A DNA stretch of 64,000 nt from Liquidambar formosana (GCA_039720395.1 CM077826.1:24198430-24262429), one strand, 5' to 3'. Positions 36,640 through 48,132 are shown, counted from the first letter of the stretch. The notes: generated by a model from the sequence alone, not told the origin. A program made the numbers and translations.

Positions 36640-37290
36640 TAAACAAAATCATGAAACTTTAATTTTAACAACTTTGTTAAAATTAAGTGAGGGCAATCCA
36701 TTCATTGTGCTATAATTTCATCAAGAAATAAATAGCAATGCAAAGTAATTCATGTATGTGACTCAAAGAGTCATTTAAACATACCATCACAAACACTCCT
36801 ATCCAAGCAATGACAAGCTTTATTTTAACAATCTTTGTTAAAATTAAGCGAAGCAAATATTCCAATTGTGCTATAATTCCCTCAAGAAATTAATAGCAAT
36901 GCAAGACAATCCATGTATGTGACTCAAAGAGTCATTTAAACATACTTCCAAAACCAATTCCAATCAAGCATTCATACGCTTTATTTTAATAATCTTTGTT
37001 AAAATTAAGCAAAGCACACATTCCAATTATGCTATAATTTCCTCAAGAAATTAATAGCAATGTCAATTCATCATAAAGAATCAAGAAATAACAATTTCAT
37101 GATCCTTACAAAGCATCCCAAGCATTCAATCAACTCATCATCCAATCAACAAAGCTTTATTTTAACCCGAGGATTAAAAATAAGTAAGAACACTCAATTA
37201 ATTCCAATGTGCTATAATTTCCTCAAGAAATAAATAGCAATAGCAATTCAATCACAAGAAATCAAGGAATAAAAAAAATTCCAAGGTTCC
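36640..37290. repeat. Second tandem array, 161-180 bp unit, four copies
   Basis: GTGCTATAATTTC-type words start at 36707, 36868, 37029 and 37209, each with TTTGTTAAAATTAAG before it and AGAAATTAATAGCAATG after it. Two of the units also have GACTCAAAGAGTCATTTAAACATAC, a word resembling part of the first array, so the arrays may share an origin. Confidence 0.85.
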
Positions 37291-37540
37291 AAACAAATAT
37301 TATAAGCATCATCCTTCCATCATCCAAAGATAAAGCCCTTTAACAAAGCAATTGTCAAAGTGGGCTTGCAAATATCACCATGAGTGCACTAATAATTCAA
37401 TTAGTGACTAATCACTCATCATTCCATTTATTTCAAATCATTCACATCAGGTTCTAGGCCTTTCAAGAGAAAATTCATCAAAAAATCAAGTGAAAAGGGG
37501 CCCGGTTAAGCGAAATTGTGCGAAAATTGCACAAAATGCA

Positions 37541-37613
37541 AAACCGGGTTGGGGGACCGGTTGGACCGGTTGGTGAACCGGTTGGACCAGTTGGGGCCAA
37601 CCGGTCACCCAAG
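37541..37613. repeat. GC-rich palindromic module before the PMD gene
   Basis: Repeated GGACCGGTTGGACCGG words, closing with GGCCAACCGGTCACCCAAG. It ends 37 bases before the TATA box at 37651. It is clearly of the same type as the LTR palindromes. Confidence 0.75.
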
Positions 37614-37650
37614 AGCACATTTTTCTGCTGCAAATTTTTGATGTTTTGGC

Positions 37651-37657
37651 TATAAAG
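37651..37657 (+). promoter_or_regulatory. TATA box of the antisense PMD gene
   Basis: TATAAAG, plus strand. A CT-rich leader (37680-37720) and the ATG at 37902 follow, so the 5' UTR would be around 220 bases. Confidence 0.5.
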
Positions 37658-37901
37658 CCTTGCATCTTCCCTCATTTATTCATTCTTCTTTGCTTGTTTT
37701 TGAGAGCTTCTCTCTCTAGAAACCCAAAACCCAACAATCCCAACTCCAAAATACCAAAACTTTGGCATTAAACTTGAATCATTGTGGTGATTAAACACCA
37801 ACAACATCACTTTCAAGGAATCAAAACAACCTTTGATTCATCAAATCATCTTTCCCAACTTATTTTTTCAAATCAAACCCATTTTCTCAAGAACACCCAA
37901 C

Positions 37902-40900
37902 ATGAGTTCTTCATCAAATAAATACTCCGATGCAAAATATCCACATCACTTCCTCAAGAAAACATACAAAGCACCTTATTATGAAGATCAACAGGATAGC
38001 TTGCTCTTGGAACCCAACAATCATCTCTCCTACATCCATTCCATGAATGAGGTAAGATAATTCCCAACTCCTTTAAGTTCATTCTTATTCTTTCATTTCA
38101 TTGTTTCTTTTCAAATATTTGCTATTCTTATGAATGAAATGCATTGAGTTCTTGCTATTTTGACAACTTTTGGGAGTTTTCCATATACAAAGACCTCATT
38201 TTCCAACATGCATAACTATGCCCACCAAGTGTTTGATAAAATTTCCAAGAGAATAAAATCATTCTTTTTCTTTTCAAATGCTCAAAGTTCTTGAATAAAC
38301 TATCAAAGATATCTTCCAAAAGGTTTACCCAAGAGTTTAGAAATACTTTTCTTTACAAAAATCATGTGGGCATAACTATGCCTACCAAGTGCTTGATAAA
38401 ATTCTCAAGAGAATAAAATCATTCTTTTTCTTTCAAATACCTTAGAAAACCAAAGCGAATCTCAAAGGCTTTCTCTTGGGATGCTAAACCATGAATTTTG
38501 GAGCACTTTTCCTTTATAAATACTTTGTAGCCATAACAATGCCTACCAAATAAAACCATTTTGCTTTCAAATACCTTGGACAATCAAGAGAAAACTTAAG
38601 GCGTTCCCTAGAATATCAACCTATGATTTTTGAAATACTTTTCTTTGTAAAAACTTTGTAGCCATGACAATGCCTACTAAGTATTTGATAAAATTCTCCG
38701 TTTTCTTTCAAGTGCTTTAACCAACCCAAGGACAACTCATGGGTATTCTCTTGAATGTTAACCTTTGATTTTTGAAACACTTTCCTTTGCAAAGAACTTT
38801 CTTTTCACATGTGAAAACTTTCTTGAAAAACCATGAATTTAAGCATTCTTGATTTATTCATTAAGCATAGCAAATATTCAAAAATAACAATTTCTATGAT
38901 TTCCTTTATTCTTTGTAGCCAAACTTTGAGGATAGGACGAGACATGCCCTTGGAGGAGTGATTGAGTGGTGGCGCAAAATGGCCACACGACAGCCTGAAA
39001 CTCAAAAGATTATAATTAATGCGGGTTTTAATTGGAGATTTCCTGAATGCTTTATGGGTGGAGCAGAGGGATAGACAAGCTTTGTTGGCCCTCACTGAGT
39101 TGTGGTGGGACACCACCAACACTTTTCACTTCAGTTTTGGGGAAATGACTCTTACCCCAACGGACTTTACTGTCATCACAGGACTTCGCCTAGGTGGGAG
39201 GAGATTAGCTTACTATGAGAATGCTCACGGGGATCCCCATTATCTCCTGGAACAACTCGGGACCATGGTTCCTATTCAAAGGGGTGGAGTGCGCCAAACT
39301 TGGCTAAAGATTCATTTTGGCGATCAAAGAGAAGAGGATGACGCGGATCCATCTTGTCTTGCCCGAGCATTTATGCTATATATGTTGTCTAGCATATTCT
39401 TTGCTAGCTCTGGTGATGTTGCTCCTTTAGGGCACCTCGCTTGCATGGAGGATATTTGGGAGATGGGCAATTACAACTAGGGTAACGCCGCTCTTGCTAT
39501 ACTGTATAGGTCTATGAGCGACAAATCGCGTGGAGTGAGCACAAACCACTGCGGGATGTCCTTTATCTGGGAGGTAAATCAACCTACAAGCTTCCTTTTC
39601 AATATTTGCAATGAGTACACATGATTATTTTCTTTTGAAATTCATTTTCTTTTTGAAAACAGATTTGGTACTACGAGTACTTGGGGTTTGAGCATCCCGC
39701 TCTTATTGACAATGATCCCTCCTGGCCCGTGATGTCCAATTATCACATCGACAATAGGTGTGACTCGGTGGCTAATAAACACGACTATGCCCATGCTAGG
39801 GCATTCCTAGCTTGCATTACTGCTGACAAGGTAATCCCTAAAACTTTTATCTTTTGAATTCCATCTTCTTTCAATTCTTTCTCTTAACACCAACTCATGA
39901 ATTAGGTAGACTGGGATCCATGGGCACAATGGAAATATGCCCTTGAGGAGCAATGCCACAGATGTGTAGACATGACAGAGAAGCGGATCTTCCTAGAAGG
40001 TCCTATGGGTCGTTACTGGTACCTCGGGCAGCGAGTTTGGCGCCAAGTAAAAGGCAACATCAATGCAGCTGTAGTTCCTATGGCACCTCCTAAGAGCATG
40101 AGGCATGCCAACTCCTTGCAGGGGCGCGAATTGATCAAAGCTATACGAGGCAAGGACGCAATTGACTTCATAGTTCCGAATGGGAATTACGAGAGTTTCT
40201 GCAGGAGGTATCTGATGCCTCGTAGGGTCGTAGGAGTTCCACCCGTAGGGGTAAGTACATACTCAACCCTATGCATGCTTTACAAGTGTTTCCTAGCTGA
40301 TTATGTGCAATTCTTTTCAGGGACGGCGAGCTCGTGGTCACCATTCCACAGTAGGTTCAACCTCGGGTGTGTCAGGAGTGCATATGGATAGTGATGATGA
40401 GGGCATGGATAGGAATGCCCTGCCTCCTTTGCCACGGCCTAGGTGGTCCATTGATCTATGCCAAGGAGGCAATATTGTGCCCACGACCATAGCACCTCCT
40501 GTGATGGACGAGATTCCTTAGATAGATCCCAGATATGAAACTGTAAGTTTCAAGGTTGACTTGATTCTTTTAATCCCCAACTTATTCATTAGGCACTTCT
40601 TACCCAATTTCTCTTTACAGACACCCGCCAGGTACACACAAGAATGGATCAATTTCAAGGCTAGCTTGAGGAGGGACATAATGAGGATGAGCCTAGACCT
40701 ATCAAGGCAAGAGGCGTATAGAGCGGGCGAACATGCACACCCAGTAAGAATAGCTCAAATAAAAAACTTTTAAAAATCTTTGTTTTTCTCCTTTGAAAAG
40801 TGGTACTCACATCATCCATTTTCTTGGAAACTTGCAGATTGATTCATTCCCTCAGTACAACCCAACTGCGGCTCCACCACCTCCTCCACCAACAGAAGAA

Positions 40901-40942
40901 GCAGGGCCAAGCAAGAGAAGGAAACCACCAAGGAAGCGTTGA
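37902..40942 (+). pseudogene. Plant mobile domain (PMD) gene, antisense inside element A, seven exons
   Basis: Exons follow GT-AG signals: 37902-38051, 38919-39573, 39663-39830, 39906-40250, 40321-40542, 40621-40743, 40838-40942. All introns are phase 0. The PMD pattern is visible: AGF before FLNALWVEQRDRQ, then ELWWDTTNTFHFSFGEMTLTPTDF and VITGLRLGG in exon 2, IWYYEYLGFEHP in exon 3 and FCRRYLMPRR in exon 4. The C-terminus is Pro-rich and basic, ending KRRKPPRKR. PMD proteins (Pfam PF10536; Arabidopsis MAIN and MAIL1 have the domain) occur both as host genes and inside transposons. Breaks are a one-base insertion near 39033, a TAG at 39478-39480 and a TAG at 40519-40521, so this copy is probably dead though its splice sites survive. 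An in-frame upstream ATG lies at 37833. Confidence 0.75.
38052..38918 (+). other. First intron of the PMD gene, with internal repeats
   Basis: An 867-base intron with donor GTAAGA and acceptor TTTGTAG. It contains four diverged repeats of about 150-190 bases that include GCCTACCAAGTG-type and TTTTCTTT words (around 38220, 38370, 38530 and 38660). No coding sequence is seen. Confidence 0.6.
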
Positions 40943-41232
40943 AGACACTTATTTTAAGTTTAAGAAACTCAATTTAAGCATCTAGAAACTCTTAACTCGT
41001 GAAATCCTTGTATTAAGCCTATGTGGGTATTTATGTTATCTTTCAAGTCCTTTCTTTTAAAACCAAGTTCATGCATTCCCCACCTTTGAATTAAGATATC
41101 TATCTCTTGTTGTTTGAATTTCATGACTCTTGACACAAATTTGAGTCAATTTGGGCTCAAAATGGTCAAAATTGGCCTTCTGGAGCATACGGGGGTCGAT
41201 AATGGTCAAAACTGAGAATTGAGAAAAACGGG

Positions 41233-41291
41233 CTCGGGTGACCGGTTGGGCCCAACCGGTCCAACCGGTTGGCCTCAACTGGTCTCCCGAG
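41233..41291. repeat. GC-rich palindrome before the second antisense gene
   Basis: CTCGGGTGACCGGTTGGG at the left and TGGTCTCCCGAG at the right, with CCCAACCGGTCCAACCGG between. Its left half is the same as the reverse complement of the right half of 35101-35160. The TATA box follows 87 bases later. Confidence 0.85.
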
Positions 41292-41378
41292 CGCTTTTGC
41301 TGTTTACGCGTTTTGCCACTTTTTTTACGCTTTTTCGAGTTCTAAGCCTTCTAGGACTCAAATTTGAGCCTAAAGGCC

Positions 41379-41386
41379 TATAAAAA
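41379..41386 (+). promoter_or_regulatory. TATA box of the second antisense gene
   Basis: TATAAAAA, plus strand, 49 bases before the ATG at 41435. Confidence 0.6.
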
Positions 41387-41434
41387 CACCCCCCACATGT
41401 TCATAAACCATTATTATTCATTCAACATCAATTC

Positions 41435-44371
41435 ATGGAGACTTTTGATAGCTTTTTGACACTTTGCTTCAGCAACATGAGTAAGGAAAACAAAAGGGTT
41501 TTCAAGAGTTATGGCTTGGACGCGCTCTATTCCCTCGCCAAAGTCAAGGTAAATTGGACAATGCTCTATGCTTCTACATACTTTTGGGATCCCGAACTTC
41601 ATGTTTTCCGTTTCTATTGCAATGAAATTTGCCCCACCCATGAGGAATTTTGCGCGCTGTTCGGAGTGCAACCGTCAGGGCCCTTCATCCTTCCATACTT
41701 TCGACAAGGTTATGTTTCTTCTTTTGCTTCTCTTCTGGAAATCTCTACCCACAATGCCATGGCCTTTATAAAAGATAACATGGTAGATTTGAATAAGCTA
41801 GCAACATCTTTCCTGCCCCTTGGGAGGTCATGTGGGCTGCCTTTGTCTTAACCGCGTCAGCATGCCTTAGCTTTCTACTTGATTGGGAGGTTTCTCATCA
41901 CCAATGGTATGTTGTTTGTTCCAATTGAAATTTGTGAGCTTGTAACTCCTCTTTCCAAGTCCCGAAACATAATTCCAATGGTTCTAGCGGAAACTTCCAA
42001 TGGGCTAGACAAGGTGCAGGATCGGTTTGAAGCGAATTTTGAGGGCAGCCCCCTCCTTCTCCATACGTGGTTACTAGAGAGGTTAAACCTCTTACCATTG
42101 TTAGGATTATGCCCTAGAGCCAATCATGGAGATGATTGTTTAGGGATTAGGAACAATCAATTGATTTCATTTATATATGTCACATTTATTATTGATTTAA
42201 TAAAAGGGCTTATTCTATTATGTTTATATGCATCATTTATATTTACATAATATGTCCATGGAGTTAGAGTTGAGAATATGAAATTACAAAGGGTTGTAAT
42301 TTTGAGACTATAAATATATCTCTGTACTAAACTCCTAAATCATTCCTAGTTGAAGGTTCACTATGATGGACAGTAATGAACCATAGGACTAGCACTTGTT
42401 AGGTTGACTCTATAGGAGGATAGCTAGTCTCAAGCTATTTGTGTGGAGACACTACAACCAACAAGTGGGTGCCTATTATAAGAATAGGTACACTGAATGT
42501 GACCAAAGATATGAGATAAACTGAATGGAGTTTTAACCTGCCTGTCAATCAGTTTCTCATTGTTATAGTGGTACAAGTAATCCTTAGACCTGAGACACCA
42601 TGGTTGTCTTATACATGTAGCTTTAGAAGTTTGATAACACTAAGTGCAGATCCTATTTAGGGGTCTGTAAGGGTGTTCATTGGCCCTACTGCTATGTGTG
42701 TGAAGGCATGTGAGTGATCAACAAGGAATCCATCACTCTCAGGAAAAAGATAGTGAATGTCTCATACAGCATTCATTGAATATAACTCATTAAATCCATG
42801 GGCCCATGGTAGAATGAATATGGAAAGGAGTTTCCATAAGTTCATCATTGAGTTGGTATTAATGAATGAGTATAAAGTAATTGAACTAGGGACTTGACAG
42901 ACTTCCATGTCCTATTAGTTCAATTGGAGACATTGTGTTGATGGAAGGATGGAATTGTAACCTGTAAACTATAACAGAAGGGTTCTTTGTAAATGACTAT
43001 TCACCTCATTAAGGACCACACCATGAGCCATATGCTAGGTGTTACTTATGCTTAGTAGAAGCCCTAATTGATATAAATGAGTTATAATCAATTAGGGAAT
43101 TGAAAGGAGTTTCAATTAGACCCTTAATGGAAAGTGTTCCATTTTGCACACTTCGTGCTATCCCTACTACTTAATGATGTGAACCCAATGGGTCACACAC
43201 TGATCATGCTAAGAGAGCTTGATTGTCTATGAGAGAAAGGGCATAAGTGATTAAAGAAAAGTTCTTTAAGGGGCTAATTTGTATTTGATGCAAACTAGTG
43301 GGCTAATTGTGTAATTAAGAGTAATTACACAAATTAGATTAGGGTTTGGAGACCCCCCTTGGCCGGCCCTATTTGGAGGCTATTTAAAGCCTTTTATGAT
43401 GTGATGACATCATCACTTGAAGCACTCTTGGAGGCTCCCAAGTGCTGGCCGAAAATTTCACCTCTCTCTCTCTCTCTCTCCCTCTTCTCCACCTCTAGCA
43501 ACCCTAAGGAAGAAGAAGGAAAGGACAACTTGCTCAAGCTAGGTGTGGATACTGTTGGAGGCAGTGCACTTGGACTGCTCAATCAGAAGACAAAGCTTGG
43601 AGCATAAAGGAGAAGACTTGTTCAACTGTAAGTACCCTAACTCTCTTGGTAGTTAGGTTTATGGTTTTTGTATTAAGCATAATTAAGATTCATGGGTTTG
43701 GGAATCATAGGAAAAATTTAAAATTCCGCCTTTGTATTTTTCCTCTCTAGTTTGATTCCCAACAACCACCTCCTCGTGTTGCAAATCATGGGCCTCAGCA
43801 CTTCTGTCTGCGTGTTCCTGAATTCCCGCTAGATGTTTCTCCTGATGAATGGCTTGGCATGCTGTACCACACCTCATGGCGATCTATCCGTTTGCACGTG
43901 CCTCATTGGAAGTGCGACGAAAAGGTGCTCTTGTGAACTGTGGGTTGTACACTGATCAAGTTGATGGGCTTGAAAGCCACTTCTTTTTACTGGCCATCTC
44001 GAATCCTTCGGCAATTTGGTGTAATTCAATCAATTCTAAACAATCAAGCAAGTACCACCCAGACAAATTCAAGGCAAGTTCACCCCGTTCAACCTGTTTC
44101 TCAATCTCTGGTCAAATAGATGGAGGATAGATGGAATAGCTGGAACTCCGCTACCTTAGTACCAAACACTAGTGGACCTTATGAGCTTAGCAAGGAATAC
44201 AAGAAGTGGTTATCTGAAGACATTGGCTACAAAGAAATAACAATGAGGGCTCAAGTAGCTGAGTTGATTGGGATTTCTTCACTGGGGAGTACAAAGAGGT
44301 CAAGGGAGGATGACACCAAAGCGAACAAGACTACTGGAACAAAGAAGACTTCTCAGAGAGCAAGGAATTAG
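41435..44371 (+). pseudogene. PMD/DUF7745-like gene, antisense inside element A, split by a solo copia LTR
   Basis: The frame starts at ATG 41435 (METFDSFLTLCFSNMSK) and reads YGLDALYSLAKVKVNW, then FWDPELHVFRFYCNEICPT and EEFCALFGV, a pattern I associate with plant DUF7745 and PMD-related proteins. A TAA stands at 41849-41851, after which the same frame continues to 42098. The LTR at 42099-43764 intervenes, and across it the frame continues in register from 43770 when one target-duplication copy is discounted: VPEFPLDVSPDEWLGML, then FYWPSRILRQFGVIQSI. It ends with a Lys/Arg-rich tail (44120-44371). Further stops at about 43933 and 44117 show decay. Function is unknown. The RQFG motif recalls PMD proteins, so both antisense genes may be related. 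Confidence 0.6.
42099..43764 (+). mobile_element. Solo LTR of the copia family, opposite orientation
   Basis: It starts TGTTAGGATTATGCCC and ends GATTCCCAACA, the reverse complement of the LTR type at 52452 and 14904. The flanks are ACCAT (42094-42098) and ACCAC (43765-43769), a target duplication with one mismatch. Size is 1666 bases. It carries a (CT)n run at about 43463-43480. The internal region is missing, so it is a recombination remnant. Confidence 0.92.
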
Positions 44372-44729
44372 CAACCTTTTTGAATTTTAAGCATGTTAAG
44401 CACAATAATAGTCCTTCAAGACTTCCAATTATTACAAGTAAAACTATTATCAATTTCTCTAGTTTTGAATGAATTGCCATCAAACAATTAACTTTGATTT
44501 ATGAATTGCTTTATACATTGTCATGCCCCTTGTTTCTTTTCTTTTTTTCTCAATTGGACCGCACCCAAGGTAACTTTATGGGCTGCCTACGTATCTCCAT
44601 CATGTTTGTAAATATTTTCTTCTTTTTTTTTTTTTTTTTTTTGAATGATGGAGAATCAGGCCTTCGTAGTTCATGCTTTTCTTTTGCCTAGGCCGCCCTT
44701 ACGGGTTTTCAACCTATCAAGCTTTACAC
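44372..44729. other. Space between convergent antisense gene and pol
   Basis: It contains a T-run at about 44622-44642 and the words GCCTACGTATCTCC and GGCCTTCGTAGTTC, which often follow integrase in this kind of element. The plus-strand gene and the minus-strand polyprotein converge here, so both transcripts would end here or overlap. No gene is seen. Confidence 0.5.
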
Positions 44730-45569
44730 ATGGTATCTCTTGAGTTGATCTAAATTGGTTGGTTGAGAGAACTCTATTCCATCCAAATCCATCAATCGAA
44801 CTGCTCCTCCTGGCAATATCTCCTTTATGATGTAGGGTCCGCCCTAGTTAGGCCTGAACTTGCCCCTTGGATCAAAGATAGGCGCGCGGATTTCTTTCAG
44901 CACTATGTCTCCATCTTTCAAGCCACGATCCTTGACGCGCTTGTTGAAAGCTCTAGCTATTCTACGCTGATAACCTTGGACATGGTACAAAGCATTTAAA
45001 CGCCTTTCATCAAGCAGAACTAGCTCATCATATCTGTTTCTTTCCCATTCCACTTCAGATAGTTGGTCTTCCATTATTACTCTAAGAGAAGGAATTTCCA
45101 ACTCGATTGGGAGAACTGCTTCCATGCCATAAACCAATGAATACGGTGTAGCACTCGTGGAAGATCTGATTGAAGTGCGATAACCCCATAAGACGAGTGG
45201 CAACCTTTCTGACCAGTCATTGTACTTCTTAGCTGACTTCTATAGCATATTCTTCACATTCTTGTTAGCTGCTTCAACTGCTCCATTTGTCTGCGGCCTA
45301 TAAGGGGAAGACTTGTGAACTCGGATGCTGTACTTTTGTAAGATCTCTTCTACCTCGCCTCGGAAGTGTTGTCCATTATCTGATATGATCTCATGTGGAA
45401 CCCTATATCGACAAATAATGTGGGTCTTAATGAAATGGGCCACTTGCTTTAACCCCAAGGTTTTATAGGACTTCGCCTCTACCCACTTAGTGAAGTAATC
45501 TATTGCCACCAAGATAAACTCATGACCTTCCTTTGGCTTAGGATGGATCTTTCCAATGATATCTATTCC
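44730..45569 (-). pseudogene. Integrase core and C-terminus of element A
   Basis: It is in frame with the upstream aRNase H but broken by TAG at 45570-45572, 45240-45242 and 44844-44846. The catalytic core shows DYFTKWVEAK, ISDNGQHF (second Asp) and RPQTNGAVEAANK (Glu), followed by PLVLWGYRTS and TPYSLVYGMEAVLP. The C-terminal domain continues beyond 44844 with GPYIIKEILPGGAVRLMDLDG. Two of the stops stand where Trp (TGG) is expected. Integrase joins cDNA ends to target DNA. Confidence 0.85.
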
Positions 45570-46475
45570 CTAAGTTGAAAAGGGCCAAGGGGATGATATA
45601 GTATTCAGAGGCATCGATGGAAGGTGTTGAACATTGGCAAAGATTTGACAATTATGGCAATTCTTGACATGCAAATGACAATCTCTTTCCATGGTGGTCC
45701 AATAGTAACCGAGACGAGCAATCTTTTTAGTTAGCATATACCCATTCATGTGAGGTGCCCCTGCTCCTTCATGTATCTCTTCAATTATTCTTTGAGCTTC
45801 TTCTTCCGTCACACAAAGCAAGTGGATATCATCATAGGATCGTCTGTACAGCTTTCCTCCGCACATGATGTAGTGGGTAGCCAATCTTCTCAGCGTATGC
45901 CTGTCAACCTTCGAAGCTCCTTCAGGATATTCCCTTTTCTCTACGAATCTCTGGATGTCATAGAACCACGGACGCCTATCTATCACTTGACTATTCTGAA
46001 CACTGCAACAGTATACCGGTTCTTTTTTTCTTTCAATCACGAGTGGATGAACATTTCTGCCTTCTGGGATTTCCACCATGGACGCAAGTGTAGCAAGAGC
46101 ATCAGCGAAGCGGTTCTTTACTCTTGACAAGTAGTGGAACTCTATTTTGTCAAATTCTTTGGTGAGTGCTTCTAGATAAGCATGATAGGGTAACAACTTC
46201 TCGTCTCGAGTCTTCCATTCTCCCTTGATTTGGCAGATAATTAAAGCTGAGTCTCCGTACACTTCTAATTCCTCAACTCCTAACTCTAAAGCTGCTTCTA
46301 ACCCTAGAATACAAGCTTCATATTTGGTGATGTTGTTGGTGGCCTCGAACCCTAACTTCATTGCCAGAGGGGTGTGGGCGTTATTAGGAGAAATCAACAA
46401 AACTCCTATGCCGAAGCCCCTTTTATTTGCAGCCCCGTCGAAGTAGACTTTCCATGGCTTCTTTTCTATCTCCAA
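45570..46475 (-). pseudogene. Second RNase H (archaeal type) and integrase zinc domain of element A
   Basis: An open frame of 301 codons. Residues about 8-140 form the aRNase H: WKVYFDGAANKRGFGIGVLL, KYEACILGLEAALE, VYGDSALIICQ and NRFADALATLASM supply the acidic residues. After a spacer, an HHCC zinc domain follows near residues 235-285 (EEIHEGAGAPHMNGY...CHLHVKNCHNCQIF). Having a second RNase H behind the ordinary one is the mark of the Tat/Ogre lineage. The frame is shifted relative to the RT part upstream. Confidence 0.88.
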
Positions 46476-46690
46476 TATGTCCTCGTCAGGAACCCTTGTT
46501 CAATGCCATCTCCTTCTGAAATTGGATTGTCGGCCAAATGTTTTGAAATGACTCTCCCTTTTATCGAGCTCTGTACCACATATTTGATATCGAATTCAGA
46601 TAACAACATTAATCACCGCGTAGTACGATAGGTCAACATTGGCTTTTCAAGTAAATATTTGAGTGGATCCATGCGACTAATGAGGAACAC

Positions 46691-48132
46691 CTAGAAAGAT
46701 AGCATGTAATGGCGGAGTTTTTGAGAAGCCCACAACAATGCCACGCAAGTCTTTTCCACAGCGTTGTAGTTCACCTCATAGTCTGTCATTTTCTTACTCA
46801 GATAGTAGATGGCATTCTCTTTCCTCGACTCTTCCAAGTATTGGGCAAGCATTGCCCCCATAGCGGTTTCTGTGACGGTTAAGTACAGCAACAACGGCTC
46901 TCCTTCTCTAGGTGGAACCAATATCGGTGGATTGCTTAAGTAGCGTTTAATGGCTTCAAAAGCTTTCTGGCATTCCTCATTCCATTCTTTTGGTTCTCCT
47001 TTCTTTAGCAGCTTGAAAACGGGCTCACAAATGGTAGTGAGTTGAGCTATGAACCGGCTTATGTACTGCAATCTTCCTAGGAAACCTCGGATCTCCTTCT
47101 CATTTTTGGGCAACGACATCTCCAAAATGGCCTTGATCTTGCTTGGATCCACTTCAATTCCCCTCTGTGTTATCATGAAACCTAGCAGCTTTCCCGCAGT
47201 GACTCCAAAAGCACATTTCTGAGGATTGAGGCGAAGCTTGTACTTTATGATTCGATCGAAGAACTTTCTGAGCACAGCTAATGTCCTTCCCTATCTTTTA
47301 ACTTGACAATCATGTCGTCGACGTAAACCTAGACCTCTTTGTGTATCATGTCATGCAACAAGGTGGTAGCAGCTCTCTGATAAGTCGCCACTGCATTCTT
47401 TAACCCGAATGGCATTACTTTGTAACAATAGGTCCCCCACTGAGTGATGAAGGATGTTTTCTTCATATCTTCTGGTGCTATCTTGATCTGATTGTAACCT
47501 GAGAAACCATCCATGAAAGAAAGAAGAGCGTGCCCTGTGGTACTATCGACTAACACGTCAATGTGCGGTAGTGGAAAGTCATCCTTAGGGCATGCCTTAT
47601 TCAAATCACGAAATTCTACACACATACGCACTTTGCCATCCTTCTTTGGAACTGGTACTATGTTCGCAAGCCATTCAGGGTACTCCACGACCTTAAGGAA
47701 CTTAGCTTCTATCTGCTTGATCACCTCTTCTTTTATCTTCAACGCCCACTCAGGCTTCATTCTCCTCAACTTTTGCTTAACAGGCTTCATGTCAGGATTG
47801 GTCGGAATGTGATGCTGCACTATATCTGTGTCTACTCCGGGCATATCTTCATAAGACCAGGCGAACGCTTCAAGATTCTCTCTCAACAACTCAACCAATT
47901 GCTCTTTTTCAGAAGGGGAAAGTGTTGTACCAATTTTAATTATTTTTGGCAATTCATTCATCCTTAGATTAATTGATTCTAGTTCTTCTGTAATTGGTTG
48001 TGCTATCCCTTTATTCCTTTGCTCAATGAGCTCGAGAGGGATATCAGCGTCTCTAGGGTCTATTTCCATGCCACACACATTAAGAGACAAAAAGGCGCAA
48101 AGACAATGAATATAATCTCTGCGAGAAAACAA
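46691..48132 (-). pseudogene. Reverse transcriptase and first RNase H of element A
   Basis: The upstream frame (48132-47329) has WLANIVPVPKKDGKVRMCVEF, LLSFMDGFSGYNQIKI and MPFGLKNAVATYQRA. It ends at a TAG (47329-47331) directly before VYVDDMIVK, so the YVDD box itself is intact. A frameshift near 47290 follows. The next frame (47275-46691) has the thumb (NPQKCAFGVTAGKLLGFM, GFLGRLQYISRFI) and RNase H start (LYLTVTETAMGAMLAQ, IYYLSKKMTDYE). It would copy the element RNA into DNA, but cannot be made in one piece. Confidence 0.9.

Noticed and set aside
36001..36640. Regular repeats that at first recall a CRISPR array
   Set aside because: Units are directly joined and similar over their full length, with no unique spacers. 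This is an ordinary tandem array in a plant retrotransposon.
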